A DNA stretch of 64,000 nt from Ralstonia sp. SET104 (GCF_003851545.1 NZ_BHVX01000012.1:85439-149438); one strand, 5' to 3'; positions 1 through 9,183 are shown, counted from the stretch's first letter. Numbers and translations: made by a program. Notes: generated by a model not told the origin, from the letters alone.

Positions 1-1173
1 ACTTACGTGTATTCGCGTGCTGCGCTCACAGCCAACTATCGCGCCTACGCCGCCGCGTGCGACGGTCGCAACGCGCATGTGCAGTACGCGGTGAAAGCCA
101 ACTCGAACCTTGCCGTGCTGCAGGTGTTCGCGCAGTTGGGCGCGGGCTTTGACATCGTGTCCGCCGGTGAACTCAAGCGCGTGCTGGCTGCCGGTGCGCA
201 GGCCGCGAAGGTGGTGTTCTCGGGCGTGGGCAAAAGCGCCGACGAAATGCGCTTCGCGCTGGAAGTCGGTGTGGCGTGCTTCAACGTGGAGTCGATTCCC
301 GAGCTGCACCGCCTCAATGATGTGGCCGCTTCCCTGGGCAAGATCGCGCCCGTGTCGCTGCGCATCAACCCGGACGTGGACGCCAAGACGCACCCGTACA
401 TCTCGACGGGTCTGAAAGGGAACAAGTTCGGCGTGGCCTTTGACGAGGTGCTGCCAACTTACCGCGCGGCGGCCGCGATGCCCAACCTGCGTGTGGTCGG
501 CATTGATTGCCATATCGGCTCGCAGATCACCGAGGTGTCGCCGTATCTGGATGCGCTGGACAAGGTGCTCGACGTGGTGACCAAGCTGGATGCCGAGGGC
601 ATTCGCCTATCGCACATCGACGTGGGCGGCGGTCTGGGCATCACCTACACCGACGAGACGCCGCCGGACATCACCGCCTTCGCGCGCACGCTGCTTGACC
701 GCGTTGAGCAGCGCGGCTTCGGCGATCGCACGGTGCTGTTCGAGCCGGGCCGCTCGCTGGTAGGCAACGCCGGCCTGCTGCTCACGCGCGTCGAATACCT
801 CAAACCGGGTGCCAGCAAGAATTTCTGCATCGTCGATGCGGCCATGAATGACCTGGCCCGGCCGGCGATGTACGAGGCGTACCACCACATCGTGGCGGTG
901 CGCGAGAGCCAGAGCGCGCCGGTCGTCTATGACGTGGTCGGCCCCGTGTGCGAATCGGGCGATTGGCTTGGCCGCGACCGTTCACTGGCCGTGCAGCCGG
1001 GTGACGTGCTGGCGATCCTGTCGGCCGGCGCGTACGGCTTCACGATGAGCTCGAACTACAACACGCGCAATCGCGCGGCCGAGGTCATCGTCGATGGCGA
1101 CAAGATCCATTTGGCACGCGAGCGTGAGTGCTTTGAAGACCTGATCCGCGGCGAGCATCTGTTCCCGGCGTAA
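1..1173 (+). CDS. lysA: Diaminopimelate decarboxylase, 5' end cut by window edge
   Basis: Decarboxylates meso-diaminopimelate to L-lysine, the last step of lysine synthesis, in the cytosol with PLP as cofactor. The reading frame is already open at base 1, so the true start lies left of the window; an internal GTG at 7 is not the start. A fold-type III PLP enzyme is shown by VQYAVKAN (the lysine binds PLP), HIGSQI, the glycine-rich DVGGGLGI, EPGRSL, and the C-terminal catalytic GPVCESGDWL followed by SSNYNTRNRA. About 390 residues are visible, so roughly 20-30 N-terminal residues are missing compared with the usual length near 420. A strong terminator follows directly, so lysA ends its transcript. 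Confidence 0.97.
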   Translation, partial: TYVYSRAALTANYRAYAAACDGRNAHVQYAVKANSNLAVLQVFAQLGAGFDIVSAGELKRVLAAGAQAAKVVFSGVGKSADEMRFALEVGVACFNVESIPELHRLNDVAASLGKIAPVSLRINPDVDAKTHPYISTGLKGNKFGVAFDEVLPTYRAAAAMPNLRVVGIDCHIGSQITEVSPYLDALDKVLDVVTKLDAEGIRLSHIDVGGGLGITYTDETPPDITAFARTLLDRVEQRGFGDRTVLFEPGRSLVGNAGLLLTRVEYLKPGASKNFCIVDAAMNDLARPAMYEAYHHIVAVRESQSAPVVYDVVGPVCESGDWLGRDRSLAVQPGDVLAILSAGAYGFTMSSNYNTRNRAAEVIVDGDKIHLARERECFEDLIRGEHLFPA

Positions 1174-1192
1174 GCCTGCGTCACCGCAAAGG

Positions 1193-1222
1193 AAAAGCCG
1201 ACGTTTGTGCGTCGGCTTTTTT
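1193..1222 (+). terminator. Rho-independent terminator of lysA
   Basis: A perfect 11-bp stem (aaaagccgacg, 1193-1203, with cgtcggctttt, 1210-1220) closes a 6-base loop and runs into a T tract ending at 1222. It begins 20 bases after the lysA stop. The A-rich left arm means it could also act on leftward transcription arriving from msrQ. Confidence 0.9.
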
Positions 1223-1239
1223 CGTGGGCGCGATCAACG

Positions 1240-1896
1240 TCAATCGCGGGCAGGCATCGCGCCTCCCGCCATCGCGCTGCGCGGCGAACGCCACGCCCAC
1301 CACACGCGCAGCCCCAGCAGCACCGCCATCACCGCCGCGTAGATCGACACCTCGGCAAAATCATGCTTGCCGGCCTTGTGCCACCAGTAGTGCAGGATGC
1401 CGAGCACGCCCGTCACATACACAAGCCTATGCAGCCATTGCCAGCGCTTGCCGCCCAGGCGCTTGACCATCGCGTTGGTGGATGTGGCTGCCAGCGGAAT
1501 CATCAGCACGAAAGCCGCAAAACCCACGGTGATGAAAGGACGCTTGACGATGTCCTTGAGCATCGACGCCGGATCGAGCCCGCGGTCGACCAGCAGCCAG
1601 ATCAGGAAGTGGATGGCGCCATAGAAGAACGTGTACAGCCCCAGCATGCGGCGAAGGCGGATAAGCCAGTTCATGCCCGTGAGCCTGCGCAGCGGCGTGA
1701 CGGCCAGCGTACAGCACAGCAACACCAGCGTCCACGTGCCGGTCGAGCGTGTGACGAACTCCAGCGGATTCGGCCCGAACTGGTCGGTCGCGCCCAGGAA
1801 GACGATGCGCAGAAAGGGCACGAGCGCCAGCAGCCACACGGCGATCTTCACGACGCGCAGTTGTTTGGGTGGCAACATTGGCGGCAGCAATGTCAT
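1240..1896 (-). CDS. msrQ: MsrQ, haem-binding membrane subunit of the MsrPQ methionine sulfoxide reductase
   Basis: Inner-membrane b-type haem protein (formerly YedZ) that passes electrons from the respiratory chain to periplasmic MsrP, which repairs oxidised methionine in envelope proteins. The 218-residue protein has about six hydrophobic segments, with histidines suited to haem ligation in GAIHFLIW, WLHRLVYV and GILHYWWH. The ATG at 1896 is chosen because it begins MTLLPPML seven bases after the msrP stop; an upstream in-frame start at 1947 would overlap msrP. It is translated after msrP in the same operon. The ferric reductase-like transmembrane family is clear. Confidence 0.93.
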   Translation of the reverse strand: MTLLPPMLPPKQLRVVKIAVWLLALVPFLRIVFLGATDQFGPNPLEFVTRSTGTWTLVLLCCTLAVTPLRRLTGMNWLIRLRRMLGLYTFFYGAIHFLIWLLVDRGLDPASMLKDIVKRPFITVGFAAFVLMIPLAATSTNAMVKRLGGKRWQWLHRLVYVTGVLGILHYWWHKAGKHDFAEVSIYAAVMAVLLGLRVWWAWRSPRSAMAGGAMPARD

Positions 1897-1903
1897 GAAG
1901 TCC

Positions 1904-2908
1904 TCAGAAGTTCTTGCGCAGATCCATGCCCGCGTAAAGCGGAGCAACCTGGTCGTAGCCGTTGAACATCAATGTCTTGCGCTTGGGTGCGAACAGCCCC
2001 CCGAAGCCTCCCTTGTCCTCGCCGATGCGGCGCTCGGACGCCTGGCTCCAGCGCGGGTGATCCACGGTCGGGTTCACATTGGAATAGAAGCCGTATTCGT
2101 TGGCCGCGGCAATGTTCCAGCTGGTGGGCGGCTGCTTGTCGACAAAGCGGATCTTGACGATGGACTTGGCGCTCTTGAAACCGTACTTCCACGGCACGAT
2201 CACACGCACCGGCGCGCCGTTCTGGTTCGGCAGCACCTGACCGTAGAGGCCGAAAGTCAGCAGCGCCAGGGGGTGCATCGCCTCATCCAGGCGCAGGCCC
2301 TCGCTGTAAGGCCATTCCAGCACCGGGCTGCTGATGCCGGGCATCTGGCGCTTGTCGGCCAGCGAGATGAACTGGATGTACTTGGCACTGCCTTGGGGCT
2401 CCACGCGCTTGATCAGCTCGGCCAGCGGGAAGCCCACCCACGGAATCACCATCGACCAACCCTCGACGCAGCGCAGGCGGTAGACGCGCTCTTCCATCGG
2501 CGCGAGTTTCATCAGGTCGTCCAAATCATATGTCTTGGGCGTCTTCACCAGCCCTTCCACGCTGACCTGCCATGGGTGGGGCCGCAGCGTGCTGGCATAG
2601 CGGGCCGGATCAGCCTTGTCCGTACCAAACTCGTAGAAGTTGTTGTACGTGGTGACCTGGTCGTAGGGCGTGGCTTTCTCGACAGTCGTGTAAGCCGGAT
2701 TGGGCTTGCCTGCCAGCTTGGCCAGCGGCGGGTTGGCGCCATTGGCAGCCCAGGCCTCGCGCGATGCCCACGGCATCAGCGTTGCGCCGGCGGCGCCCAT
2801 GGCGGCAGCAGCCAAGAAGCGGCGGCGCTGCTCGAAGATGTGCTGTGGAGTGATCTCGCTGGCGGGGATGTCTTCACCACACAGCCAGCGGTCGGTCTTG
2901 ATCAACAT
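1904..2908 (-). CDS. msrP: MsrP, periplasmic molybdoenzyme methionine sulfoxide reductase catalytic subunit
   Basis: Reduces both R and S methionine sulfoxide in periplasmic proteins using molybdopterin (formerly YedY). The N-terminus carries a Tat signal ([13 protein letters not shown], residues about 26-38), as expected for a cofactor-loaded export substrate. Cys147 in [10 protein letters not shown] is the expected Mo ligand of the sulfite-oxidase fold; VIPWVGFPL and [11 protein letters not shown] are family signatures. The start at 2908 gives 334 residues, the usual size, with a GAGGA ribosome site upstream; the longer frame starting at 2983 adds 25 residues unlike any signal. It sits 96 bases after an anti-sigma gene, a context suggesting sigma-controlled induction. 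Confidence 0.96.
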   Translation of the reverse strand: MLIKTDRWLCGEDIPASEITPQHIFEQRRRFLAAAAMGAAGATLMPWASREAWAANGANPPLAKLAGKPNPAYTTVEKATPYDQVTTYNNFYEFGTDKADPARYASTLRPHPWQVSVEGLVKTPKTYDLDDLMKLAPMEERVYRLRCVEGWSMVIPWVGFPLAELIKRVEPQGSAKYIQFISLADKRQMPGISSPVLEWPYSEGLRLDEAMHPLALLTFGLYGQVLPNQNGAPVRVIVPWKYGFKSAKSIVKIRFVDKQPPTSWNIAAANEYGFYSNVNPTVDHPRWSQASERRIGEDKGGFGGLFAPKRKTLMFNGYDQVAPLYAGMDLRKNF

Positions 2909-3004
2909 GATTCGTGGTCCTCGTTGTGCGGGAACGCTGCCCCGTGTGTGTTGGTCGTGCCCGCGCTGCCAACCTGACAGCACGCGACAAAAAAATGTGT
3001 GTCG

Positions 3005-3865
3005 CTATTCCTTCTTGGGCACCGGCCCCGTGAATTCGCTGTACTGCTGGTAGACCACCTGGGCCACTTCCAGCAGTTGGGGCCGCGCCAACGGGCCCGC
3101 TACCGCAAACCCAAGACCGTGATCGGCCCAGTAGAACGCCATCGGCGCCGGATGATCGACAGCCGGGTGGATTGCCTGCAGCACACGGTTGTCGGGGGAC
3201 AGCGTCTCCAGCCGGAAACCGGTGTCGTGGTTGTTCGGCATGCGCCGCAACTGCACAGAGATACGCGCCCCGCCCGGCCCTTCATACATCAGCATGGCCG
3301 TGGGCATATCGGCCGAAACGGTCTGGCGCCCACCGATGAGCCGGTAGCCGAGCGATGTCAGGTCGGGAACACGCAATTGCGCATCCATGCGCCGCGACAG
3401 CCATGTGACGAGATGCGCCTCTTCGTCGGCCGGCACCTCCACCATGTGTTTCGACTCGGGAGAAAACACGACGTGCGATACGAGCGCGTCGCTGGCGAAA
3501 CGCTGCATGGGCAGAGTGCGTTCAACGGCACCTCGACTGAGCCAACCGGCTCCCGAACCAATGGCAAGACAGGCGATGCCCAGCGCCGCAATACTCCAGC
3601 CGCGCATTGCGCCAAAGCCGGTTGCCGGGGGGCGCTGCGCGGCCGCCAAGATCACAGCCGGAATACGACGCTGCGGCACCGGCTCGTTGAGCAGCGGATC
3701 GAGCGCGCGATGCAATTCCGCGTCCGTTTTGCGCCAGCCGGCCACTTCGGCGGCGGCGCTGGGGTGCGCGGCAAGGTACGCCTCCACCGCGGCACGTCGT
3801 GCGGCAGGCAGACGACCGTCAGCGTAGGCGTGGAGTTCGTCGATATGGATGGAATGGGAGGACAT
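3005..3865 (-). CDS. Membrane anti-sigma factor partner of the adjacent ECF sigma
   Basis: Predicted single-pass anti-sigma factor. The N-terminal 70 residues (HIDELHAYADGRLP...AEVAGWRKTDAELH) resemble the anti-sigma domain that clasps ECF sigma factors; one hydrophobic segment near residues 85-105 (WSIAALGIACLAIGSGAGW) would cross the inner membrane, leaving about 180 residues in the periplasm as a sensor. The HxxxCxxC zinc ligands of ZAS-type anti-sigmas are absent. The start at 3865 has a GTGAGG ribosome site inside the end of the sigma gene, and it overlaps or abuts that gene's stop, so the two are translationally coupled. The signal sensed cannot be read from the sequence. Confidence 0.85.
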   Translation of the reverse strand: MSSHSIHIDELHAYADGRLPAARRAAVEAYLAAHPSAAAEVAGWRKTDAELHRALDPLLNEPVPQRRIPAVILAAAQRPPATGFGAMRGWSIAALGIACLAIGSGAGWLSRGAVERTLPMQRFASDALVSHVVFSPESKHMVEVPADEEAHLVTWLSRRMDAQLRVPDLTSLGYRLIGGRQTVSADMPTAMLMYEGPGGARISVQLRRMPNNHDTGFRLETLSPDNRVLQAIHPAVDHPAPMAFYWADHGLGFAVAGPLARPQLLEVAQVVYQQYSEFTGPVPKKE

Positions 3866-3873
3866 GGCGAGCC

Positions 3874-4428
3874 TCACTTCACACGGTGCAGCGCAGTGTT
3901 GCCGCCGCCGCCAGAGGTCGCGGATGCACTCGCCGCAGCGGGCGAACCGTCAAGCGCCACACGCATCCGCTCACGCGCCCGCGACAGCCGCGACATCACG
4001 GTGCCCACTGGCACGCCGAGCACGTCAGCAGCTTCCTTGTAGGCAAACTGCTCCAGGCCGACGAGCAGCAAGACTGCACGCTGGTCTTCCGGCAGCGTCG
4101 CCAGGGCACGCAGCAGGTCGCGGCGCAGGCCGGGGTCATCGTCGACGGGAATCTCGAGCGGCGCGTCGCTCAACTCGAGGCGATCGGGCCGGCGCACGGC
4201 GTTCAAATGCAGGCGATGCATGATGGTGAGCAGCCAGGCAAACAACCCGTCGCTCTCGCCCGCAGCGCCTAATCTGGGGCGCAACTGGAAGCGCCAGCGA
4301 TAGCGCCAAGCGCGTTCCAGGGTGTCCTGGACGAGATCATCGGCGCGGCTGGCATCACGCAAGAGGCCGCGCGCGTGACGGCGCAGTCGTGGCGTGAGCG
4401 TGACCAGCCGGCTGGCCAGATCGGACAT
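3874..4428 (-). CDS. ECF-family RNA polymerase sigma factor
   Basis: A 184-residue group IV sigma factor. Region 2 is visible at ASRADDLVQDTLERAWR (core binding and -10 melting) and region 4 at LPEDQRAVLLLVGLEQF followed by the helix-turn-helix EAADVLGVPVGTVMSRLSRA; there is no sigma 3 region. It directs polymerase to a small stress regulon until released from its anti-sigma, encoded immediately downstream. A COG4315-type lipoprotein is 25 bases upstream in the same direction and msrPQ follow downstream, so methionine sulfoxide repair is a likely target. A glycine-rich tail of about 20 residues follows region 4. Confidence 0.93.
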   Translation of the reverse strand: MSDLASRLVTLTPRLRRHARGLLRDASRADDLVQDTLERAWRYRWRFQLRPRLGAAGESDGLFAWLLTIMHRLHLNAVRRPDRLELSDAPLEIPVDDDPGLRRDLLRALATLPEDQRAVLLLVGLEQFAYKEAADVLGVPVGTVMSRLSRARERMRVALDGSPAAASASATSGGGGNTALHRVK

Positions 4429-4453
4429 ACAGGCGTGAGCGAGGGCGGCGTGC

Positions 4454-4888
4454 TTACGGTTTGGCGATGTGCCACAGGTTCATAAAGCCGTCACCGGTCT
4501 GGTCGCCGGGCATTTTGTCCTTCGTCCAGAGATAGAGCGGCTTGCCGTGGTAGGCCCACTGCTTCTTGCCGTCTTCGCGGGTGATGATGGTGTAGTCGCC
4601 GGACGGCTTGTCGGCATCATTGGCGGCCAGCGGCGGCCAGTTATCGGCGCACTTGCCATTGCAGGCGCTCTTGCCGGCCGTGGCGTCACGGTCGAACGTG
4701 TAGAGCGCCATGCCGTGCTGATCCGTGAGCGTGCCGTTGGTCACCTTAACGGCCGACGGCGTAGACGCCCCCATGCCCATGCTGCTGCAACCCGCCAAAC
4801 CGAGTGCCGAAAGCGATACAAGCAGCGCAGCACCGGCCAATGCCATGCGCGGATTGAACATCTTGGGGGAAACTGCGGACTGGCTCAT
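4454..4888 (-). CDS. COG4315-type predicted lipoprotein (secreted-repeat family)
   Basis: A 144-residue envelope lipoprotein with signal peptide and lipobox LAGC (Cys34). The mature part contains two copies of the short repeat typical of the Lipoprotein_15 family: GMALYTFDRDATAGKSAC with CADNWPPL, and KPLYLWTKDKMPGDQTGDG with MNLWHIAKP. The function of the family is unknown; members are often found beside ECF sigma/anti-sigma pairs, as here. The start at 4888 is preceded by a strong AAGGAG; an alternative start ten codons upstream would put charged residues before the signal. Probably the first gene of the sigma-msrPQ operon. Confidence 0.88.
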   Translation of the reverse strand: MSQSAVSPKMFNPRMALAGAALLVSLSALGLAGCSSMGMGASTPSAVKVTNGTLTDQHGMALYTFDRDATAGKSACNGKCADNWPPLAANDADKPSGDYTIITREDGKKQWAYHGKPLYLWTKDKMPGDQTGDGFMNLWHIAKP

Positions 4889-5008
4889 CTTGTTCTCCTT
4901 GGATGGAGGGGCGCGCAAAAAGGGGAAACACGGGGCGCCCTCACAGAGCAGTAAACACGCTGGGCGCGTCTTTATTCCAGTCCGTCGAGGATTTTTGTGC
5001 CGTGCAGC

Positions 5009-6208
5009 TTACAGCTCGCCGTAGCTGTGCAGGCCCGAGAGGAACATGTTCACCCCCAGGAAGGCGAACGTCGTCACCAGCAGGCCAATCAGCGCCCACC
5101 AGGCCGCCATGCGCCCGCGCAACCCCTTCATCAGGCGCATGTGCAGCCAAGCAGCGTAGTTCAGCCAGACGATCAGCGCCCAGGTTTCCTTCGGGTCCCA
5201 GCTCCAGTAGCCGCCCCAGGCATCAGCCGCCCACAGCGCACCGAGAATCGTGGCGATGGTGAAGAACGCAAAGCCGACGGTGATGGCCTTGTACATCACA
5301 TCGTCCAGCACCTCGAGCGAGGGCAGCCGGTCTACCAGGATGCCGTGCTCCTTGAGCAGGTAAGCTGCGCCGACCATGGCCGACAGCGCGAAGGTGCCGT
5401 AGCCGATGAAGTTGGCCGGCACGTGGATCTTCATCCACCAGCTCTGCAGCGCCGGTACCAGCGGCTGGATCTCCTGCGCGCCGCGCGACACCGTGTACCA
5501 CAGCAGAAAGCCCACTGCGGCCGACACCACCAGCATCACGAACGGCCCCAGGGCGCGCGTCTTGTAACGCTGCTCGTAGTGCAGATAAAACAGCGAGGTG
5601 ATCAGCGTGAAGAGAATGAACACCTCGTACAGATTCGAGATGGGGATGTGGCCGATATCCGCGCCTACCAGGTACGACTCGTACCAGCGCACCAGCATCC
5701 CCGTCAGGCCCAGCACCACGGCCGCCCAGCACAGCTTGCTGCCGATCGACCCGCCCGCTTCCCAGCGCAGCAGGAATCCCGTCCAGAAGAACAGCGTGGA
5801 GAGGAAGATCAGCGCACTCATCCACAGGATGGCCGACTGGCTGGCGAGGAAATATTTCAGGAAGAACGCGTGCTCGGCGCGAGCGAGGTCGGGGCCATTG
5901 GCGCCGGCATACTGCGAGATGCCGAACAGCGACAGCACCGCAATGCCGATCATCAGCGCACGCACCGGCTTCCACGTCCAGCCCAGCCATGCAAAGGCCG
6001 GCACGGCAGCAACGAGGATGCCGCGCTCGTAGCCGTCCATATAGGCGCCGTAGCGCGAGAAGGCATAACCGGCGCCGGCCGCCAGCATTGCGGCGAACAG
6101 CCAGTCAAACCAGCCCAGGCGACGGAAATACGATGGGCGCTGCAGCGCACCGAGATCAGCGGTCGCCCTGGACGCCACGGACGTTTGCGGAGGATTGGTC
6201 GCTTCCAT
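5009..6208 (-). CDS. ccsA: System II cytochrome c haem lyase subunit (CcsA/ResC type)
   Basis: Inner-membrane protein that, with ResB, exports haem and attaches it to CxxCH motifs of apocytochromes c in the periplasm. The 399-residue product has about eight membrane segments and the tryptophan-rich haem-handling WWD signature (WGGYWSWDPKETWALIVW near the C-terminus), plus conserved histidines in KIHVPANF and AWLHMRLMKG. The ATG at 6208 lies eight bases past the resB stop, so the genes are coupled. Many annotations name this family CcsB; the membrane-channel role is the same. Confidence 0.93.
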   Translation of the reverse strand: MEATNPPQTSVASRATADLGALQRPSYFRRLGWFDWLFAAMLAAGAGYAFSRYGAYMDGYERGILVAAVPAFAWLGWTWKPVRALMIGIAVLSLFGISQYAGANGPDLARAEHAFFLKYFLASQSAILWMSALIFLSTLFFWTGFLLRWEAGGSIGSKLCWAAVVLGLTGMLVRWYESYLVGADIGHIPISNLYEVFILFTLITSLFYLHYEQRYKTRALGPFVMLVVSAAVGFLLWYTVSRGAQEIQPLVPALQSWWMKIHVPANFIGYGTFALSAMVGAAYLLKEHGILVDRLPSLEVLDDVMYKAITVGFAFFTIATILGALWAADAWGGYWSWDPKETWALIVWLNYAAWLHMRLMKGLRGRMAAWWALIGLLVTTFAFLGVNMFLSGLHSYGEL

Positions 6209-6215
6209 CACCTGC

Positions 6216-8411
6216 TCACTTCGTTGGGTTGGACTCGGCGCTCGCTGCACTGGCGGCGCCGCTTGTGTCCGTCATGCCAGTGACGGCGCGGACATCGTGC
6301 TTGAGACGCTCGAACTCGCGGTCGAAGTCGAGCGTGCGGCGCGTGGTCGACATGGCGGTCAGCACATGTGCGCCTGAAGTGGCATCCCCGGATTGCGGCT
6401 TGATCCACAGCCACCAGCGGCGCTCACGCACATAGAACATCGAGAATACGCCCAGCACCAGCAGCAACGACCCAAGATACACGATGTTTTTGCCCGGCGC
6501 ACGCGTGAGCTGGAACACACTGGCCTGCACCTGCTGGAAGTCGGTGAGCTGCAAATACACCGGTGCGCCGTAGAAAACGTTGTCTGACAGCGCGTTGATC
6601 GCGCTCTGCAACCACCGGCTGCTGGCGGCATCCACGGTGGGGGCGGGCAGGCCATCCTGCGCGCGGGCCAGTTGCCACAGCTCCCACATCGAGCTGTTGA
6701 TGATCTTCATCAGTACATCGGCGGCTTTCTCGCGCTCGCCCTCTGGCACCGACTTCTGCAGGAACGTGGCGACTGCGGCAAAGCCGCCTTGTGCATCAGC
6801 GGCACCGTCCTTCACGTCGGCGGCGCCAGCAAAGAGATCGAGCGCGCGACGGGCGCTTTCCGTCAACTGGTTGCGCAGTTCCGCACGCTGTTCACCGGGC
6901 ATGGAGAGCAGCGCAAACCGTCGTGCCGCTTCGCCGCGCATCGCCGGGTTCTGCAGCGCGGCACGCAGGCGCATCCAGTCGTTCACGGTGCCTTGTGCAT
7001 CGGCCGGAATGCGCAGATAGCGGAACGGTTCGTCCGGCTGCGAGCGCATGCCAGCCAGGAACACCGATTGCCCATCCAGCGTAACCGGCAGCATGTAGTT
7101 GCTGAATTCGTGCGCCTGGCCGTTGGCGTCGCGCAGCTTGTACTGTACCGAGGGGCCGACGTTGCGCAGGTCGCGGTCGTGGGTCATCTTGGTGACGTTG
7201 CCAAGCTCCGCACTCAGGCCACTCTGCGCACCGCCCTTCTTGCCGACGCCGCGCGCGTCCTGCTTGCCCGAGGCGTCCGTGACCGTTTCGACGTTCATGA
7301 GGCGGAAGTCGGAGAACTCCACCGTGTAGTCGCCGCCCTTGCCGGTGAGCTTCGAGCTTTCGCCCACCACGCCCGACATGTCGAACGTCTTGGCGTTATC
7401 ACCGTGCATCGGGAAGCCGGTCAGCTTGAGCTTCGAGCCGCCGTCTTCAAAGCTCGACTGGTAGATCGCCACGCCGTCATACACGAACGGCTTGTTCACC
7501 TCGACGCGCGCATCGGTCTGCTTGCCGGTACGGCGGTCTGTCACCACGATGTCGCTGGCGAACAGCTTTGGCATGCCGGTCGAATAATGCTCAACGGTGA
7601 ACTTCTTGAGCGTGATCATGAACGGCAAATCCTGGATCAGCGCCCCATCGGCAATGTTCAAGATCGCCGTGCTGACGGTCGAACCTTCCGGCACGAACGC
7701 GTTACCGCGGAAGCCAGGGTTAGAGGCCGACAGCCGGTGCTCCGTCCCGATGTCGCTGATGACTGCATTGCCCTTGATGGGCGACTTGCCGCCAAACCAC
7801 ATCTGCGCGCGGATCATCATGTCGCCGTCCAATAGGCCGCCGATACAGATCACGACGATGGCCGTATGCGCCAGGATGTAGCCGATCTTGTTGCCCGCGC
7901 CCGCCTTGGCCGCGATGAGCGTGGCGCCGCCGTCGCGCGCGAACGCCTTGATGCGAAAGCCGCGGTTCTGCGCGAGCGCAGCCAAACGCGCGGTCACGGT
8001 GGCCGTATCCGCCGGCGCATCGAACTCGTCTTTGTGATGGAACGCACGCAAGCTGCCTTCGCGCACGTTCTCGCGCCAGGCGCGCATGTCGGCCAGCATC
8101 TTCGGCGCATTGCGCACGATGCACAGCGAGGTCGACACCACCAGGAACGTCAGGATCAGCAGGAACCACCACGCGCTGTAGACCGTGGGCAGCGTCAGCG
8201 AGCGGAACACATCGGCCCAGAACGGCCCGAACTGATTGACGTAGTTCGGGTACGGCTCATTCTGCTTGAGCACCGTGCCGATGACGCTGGCAATGGCGAT
8301 CACCGTCAGCAAGCTGATCGCAAAGCGCATCGACGACAGCAACTCAACCGTTTCGCGCAACGCGCGGCGGCGGGAGCGTATCTGCACGCCAGAAGTGGAG
8401 ACCGAAGACAT
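6216..8411 (-). CDS. resB: Cytochrome c biogenesis protein ResB (Ccs1)
   Basis: Second half of the System II synthetase, holding the apocytochrome and completing the haem channel. The 731-residue protein has three N-terminal membrane segments (FAISLLTVIAIASVIGTVL; WWFLLILTFLVVSTSLCIV; one near IGYILAHTAIVVICIGGLL), a long periplasmic domain, and a final membrane segment (NIVYLGSLLLVLGVFSMFYV) before a basic WWLWIK stretch. This is the usual ResB topology, in the longer form seen in betaproteobacteria. It is first in an operon with the CcsA-type gene, and a dihaem cytochrome gene lies upstream in the same direction beyond a hairpin. Confidence 0.93.
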   Translation of the reverse strand: MSSVSTSGVQIRSRRRALRETVELLSSMRFAISLLTVIAIASVIGTVLKQNEPYPNYVNQFGPFWADVFRSLTLPTVYSAWWFLLILTFLVVSTSLCIVRNAPKMLADMRAWRENVREGSLRAFHHKDEFDAPADTATVTARLAALAQNRGFRIKAFARDGGATLIAAKAGAGNKIGYILAHTAIVVICIGGLLDGDMMIRAQMWFGGKSPIKGNAVISDIGTEHRLSASNPGFRGNAFVPEGSTVSTAILNIADGALIQDLPFMITLKKFTVEHYSTGMPKLFASDIVVTDRRTGKQTDARVEVNKPFVYDGVAIYQSSFEDGGSKLKLTGFPMHGDNAKTFDMSGVVGESSKLTGKGGDYTVEFSDFRLMNVETVTDASGKQDARGVGKKGGAQSGLSAELGNVTKMTHDRDLRNVGPSVQYKLRDANGQAHEFSNYMLPVTLDGQSVFLAGMRSQPDEPFRYLRIPADAQGTVNDWMRLRAALQNPAMRGEAARRFALLSMPGEQRAELRNQLTESARRALDLFAGAADVKDGAADAQGGFAAVATFLQKSVPEGEREKAADVLMKIINSSMWELWQLARAQDGLPAPTVDAASSRWLQSAINALSDNVFYGAPVYLQLTDFQQVQASVFQLTRAPGKNIVYLGSLLLVLGVFSMFYVRERRWWLWIKPQSGDATSGAHVLTAMSTTRRTLDFDREFERLKHDVRAVTGMTDTSGAASAASAESNPTK

Positions 8412-8433
8412 GCGGGATAAAAACCTGTTCAGA

Positions 8434-8480
8434 AACGAAAACAGGGTGGCGATGCCAGGCGCATTGCCACCCTGTTTTTC
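8434..8480 (-). terminator. Strong hairpin terminator between the cytochrome c gene and resB
   Basis: A 13-bp perfect stem (8438-8450 with 8466-8478) encloses a 15-base loop. T-rich sequence flanks both sides (five Ts on plus, TTTT on minus), so it can act in either direction. It lies 43 bases after the cytochrome stop and 27 bases before the resB start, which suggests the cytochrome is mostly monocistronic and resB uses read-through or its own promoter. Confidence 0.8.
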
Positions 8481-8523
8481 TTATTGATTGTGCGACCGTC
8501 ACATGACGGCCGGGTGCGGCAGA

Positions 8524-9183
8524 TTAGCGCAGGCCCGCAATGTAGTCGGCCACCGCTTTGATCTGCTGGGTCGTCATGCGTCCGGCCAAGTCGTGCATCT
8601 GTACGCTGTTCTTGCGGGTGCCATCCTGGAACGCCACCAGTTGAGCTTCGGTGTATTCAGAGAACTGACCCGCGATACGTGGATACTGCGCCGGGATACC
8701 GGCACCCGTCGGGCCGTGGCATCCAGCACATGCTGCAATACCGCGCTTGGCGTCGCCACCGCGATACAGCTTCTGACCCAGTTCGATGGTGTCCTTGCCC
8801 TTGGCCGAGCCCGGCTTCCAGGCAGCTTGCTTGCCCAGGTAGGCGCCGATGTCCTTCATATCCTGATCCGACAATGCGCCGGCGTACAGCGACATGACCG
8901 GCTGGTTGCGCTCGGTCTTGGCCTTGAAGTCCTTGAGCTGCTTCTCGATATATTCGGCGTGTTGGCCAGCAAGCTTCGGGTTGGCGTTCATGGCGCTGTT
9001 GCCGCCGGCGCCGTGACAACTGGTACACGCGGGCACGCCATTGGCGGGGACACCGGTGTTGAAGATTGTTTCGCCGCGCGCGGCGTCGGCCTTGGCGACT
9101 TTTTGCTCTTCGGCATGGGCCATGGAAAAGACCGATGCCAGGGACAGCGCTGCGACAGCAAAAACGTTCGCGATGCGGTTCAT
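8524..9183 (-). CDS. Periplasmic dihaem cytochrome c, c4 type
   Basis: A 219-residue exported cytochrome with an N-terminal signal peptide ending near FSMAHA|EE and two haem-binding motifs, CTSCH in the first half and CAGCH in the second, each followed by a related sequence (NPKLAGQHAEYIEKQL; YPRIAGQFSEYTEAQL). This internal duplication is typical of cytochrome c4, which carries electrons toward terminal oxidases. Methionine sixth ligands are likely in QPVMSLYA and LAGRMT. The ATG at 9183 follows AAGGTG; the longer frame upstream lacks a signal peptide. It is encoded next to the System II genes that would mature it. Confidence 0.93.
   Translation of the reverse strand: MNRIANVFAVAALSLASVFSMAHAEEQKVAKADAARGETIFNTGVPANGVPACTSCHGAGGNSAMNANPKLAGQHAEYIEKQLKDFKAKTERNQPVMSLYAGALSDQDMKDIGAYLGKQAAWKPGSAKGKDTIELGQKLYRGGDAKRGIAACAGCHGPTGAGIPAQYPRIAGQFSEYTEAQLVAFQDGTRKNSVQMHDLAGRMTTQQIKAVADYIAGLR

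Noticed and set aside
1207..2977. Plus-strand frames opposite msrQ and msrP (252 and 448 codons)
   Set aside because: They are antisense to two clearly recognisable proteins and show no motifs.
2978..3004. Inverted repeat gcgaca/tgtcgc between the anti-sigma gene and msrP
   Set aside because: The run of Ts is in the loop, not after the stem, so it is not a convincing terminator, and no sigma-specific promoter could be defined nearby.
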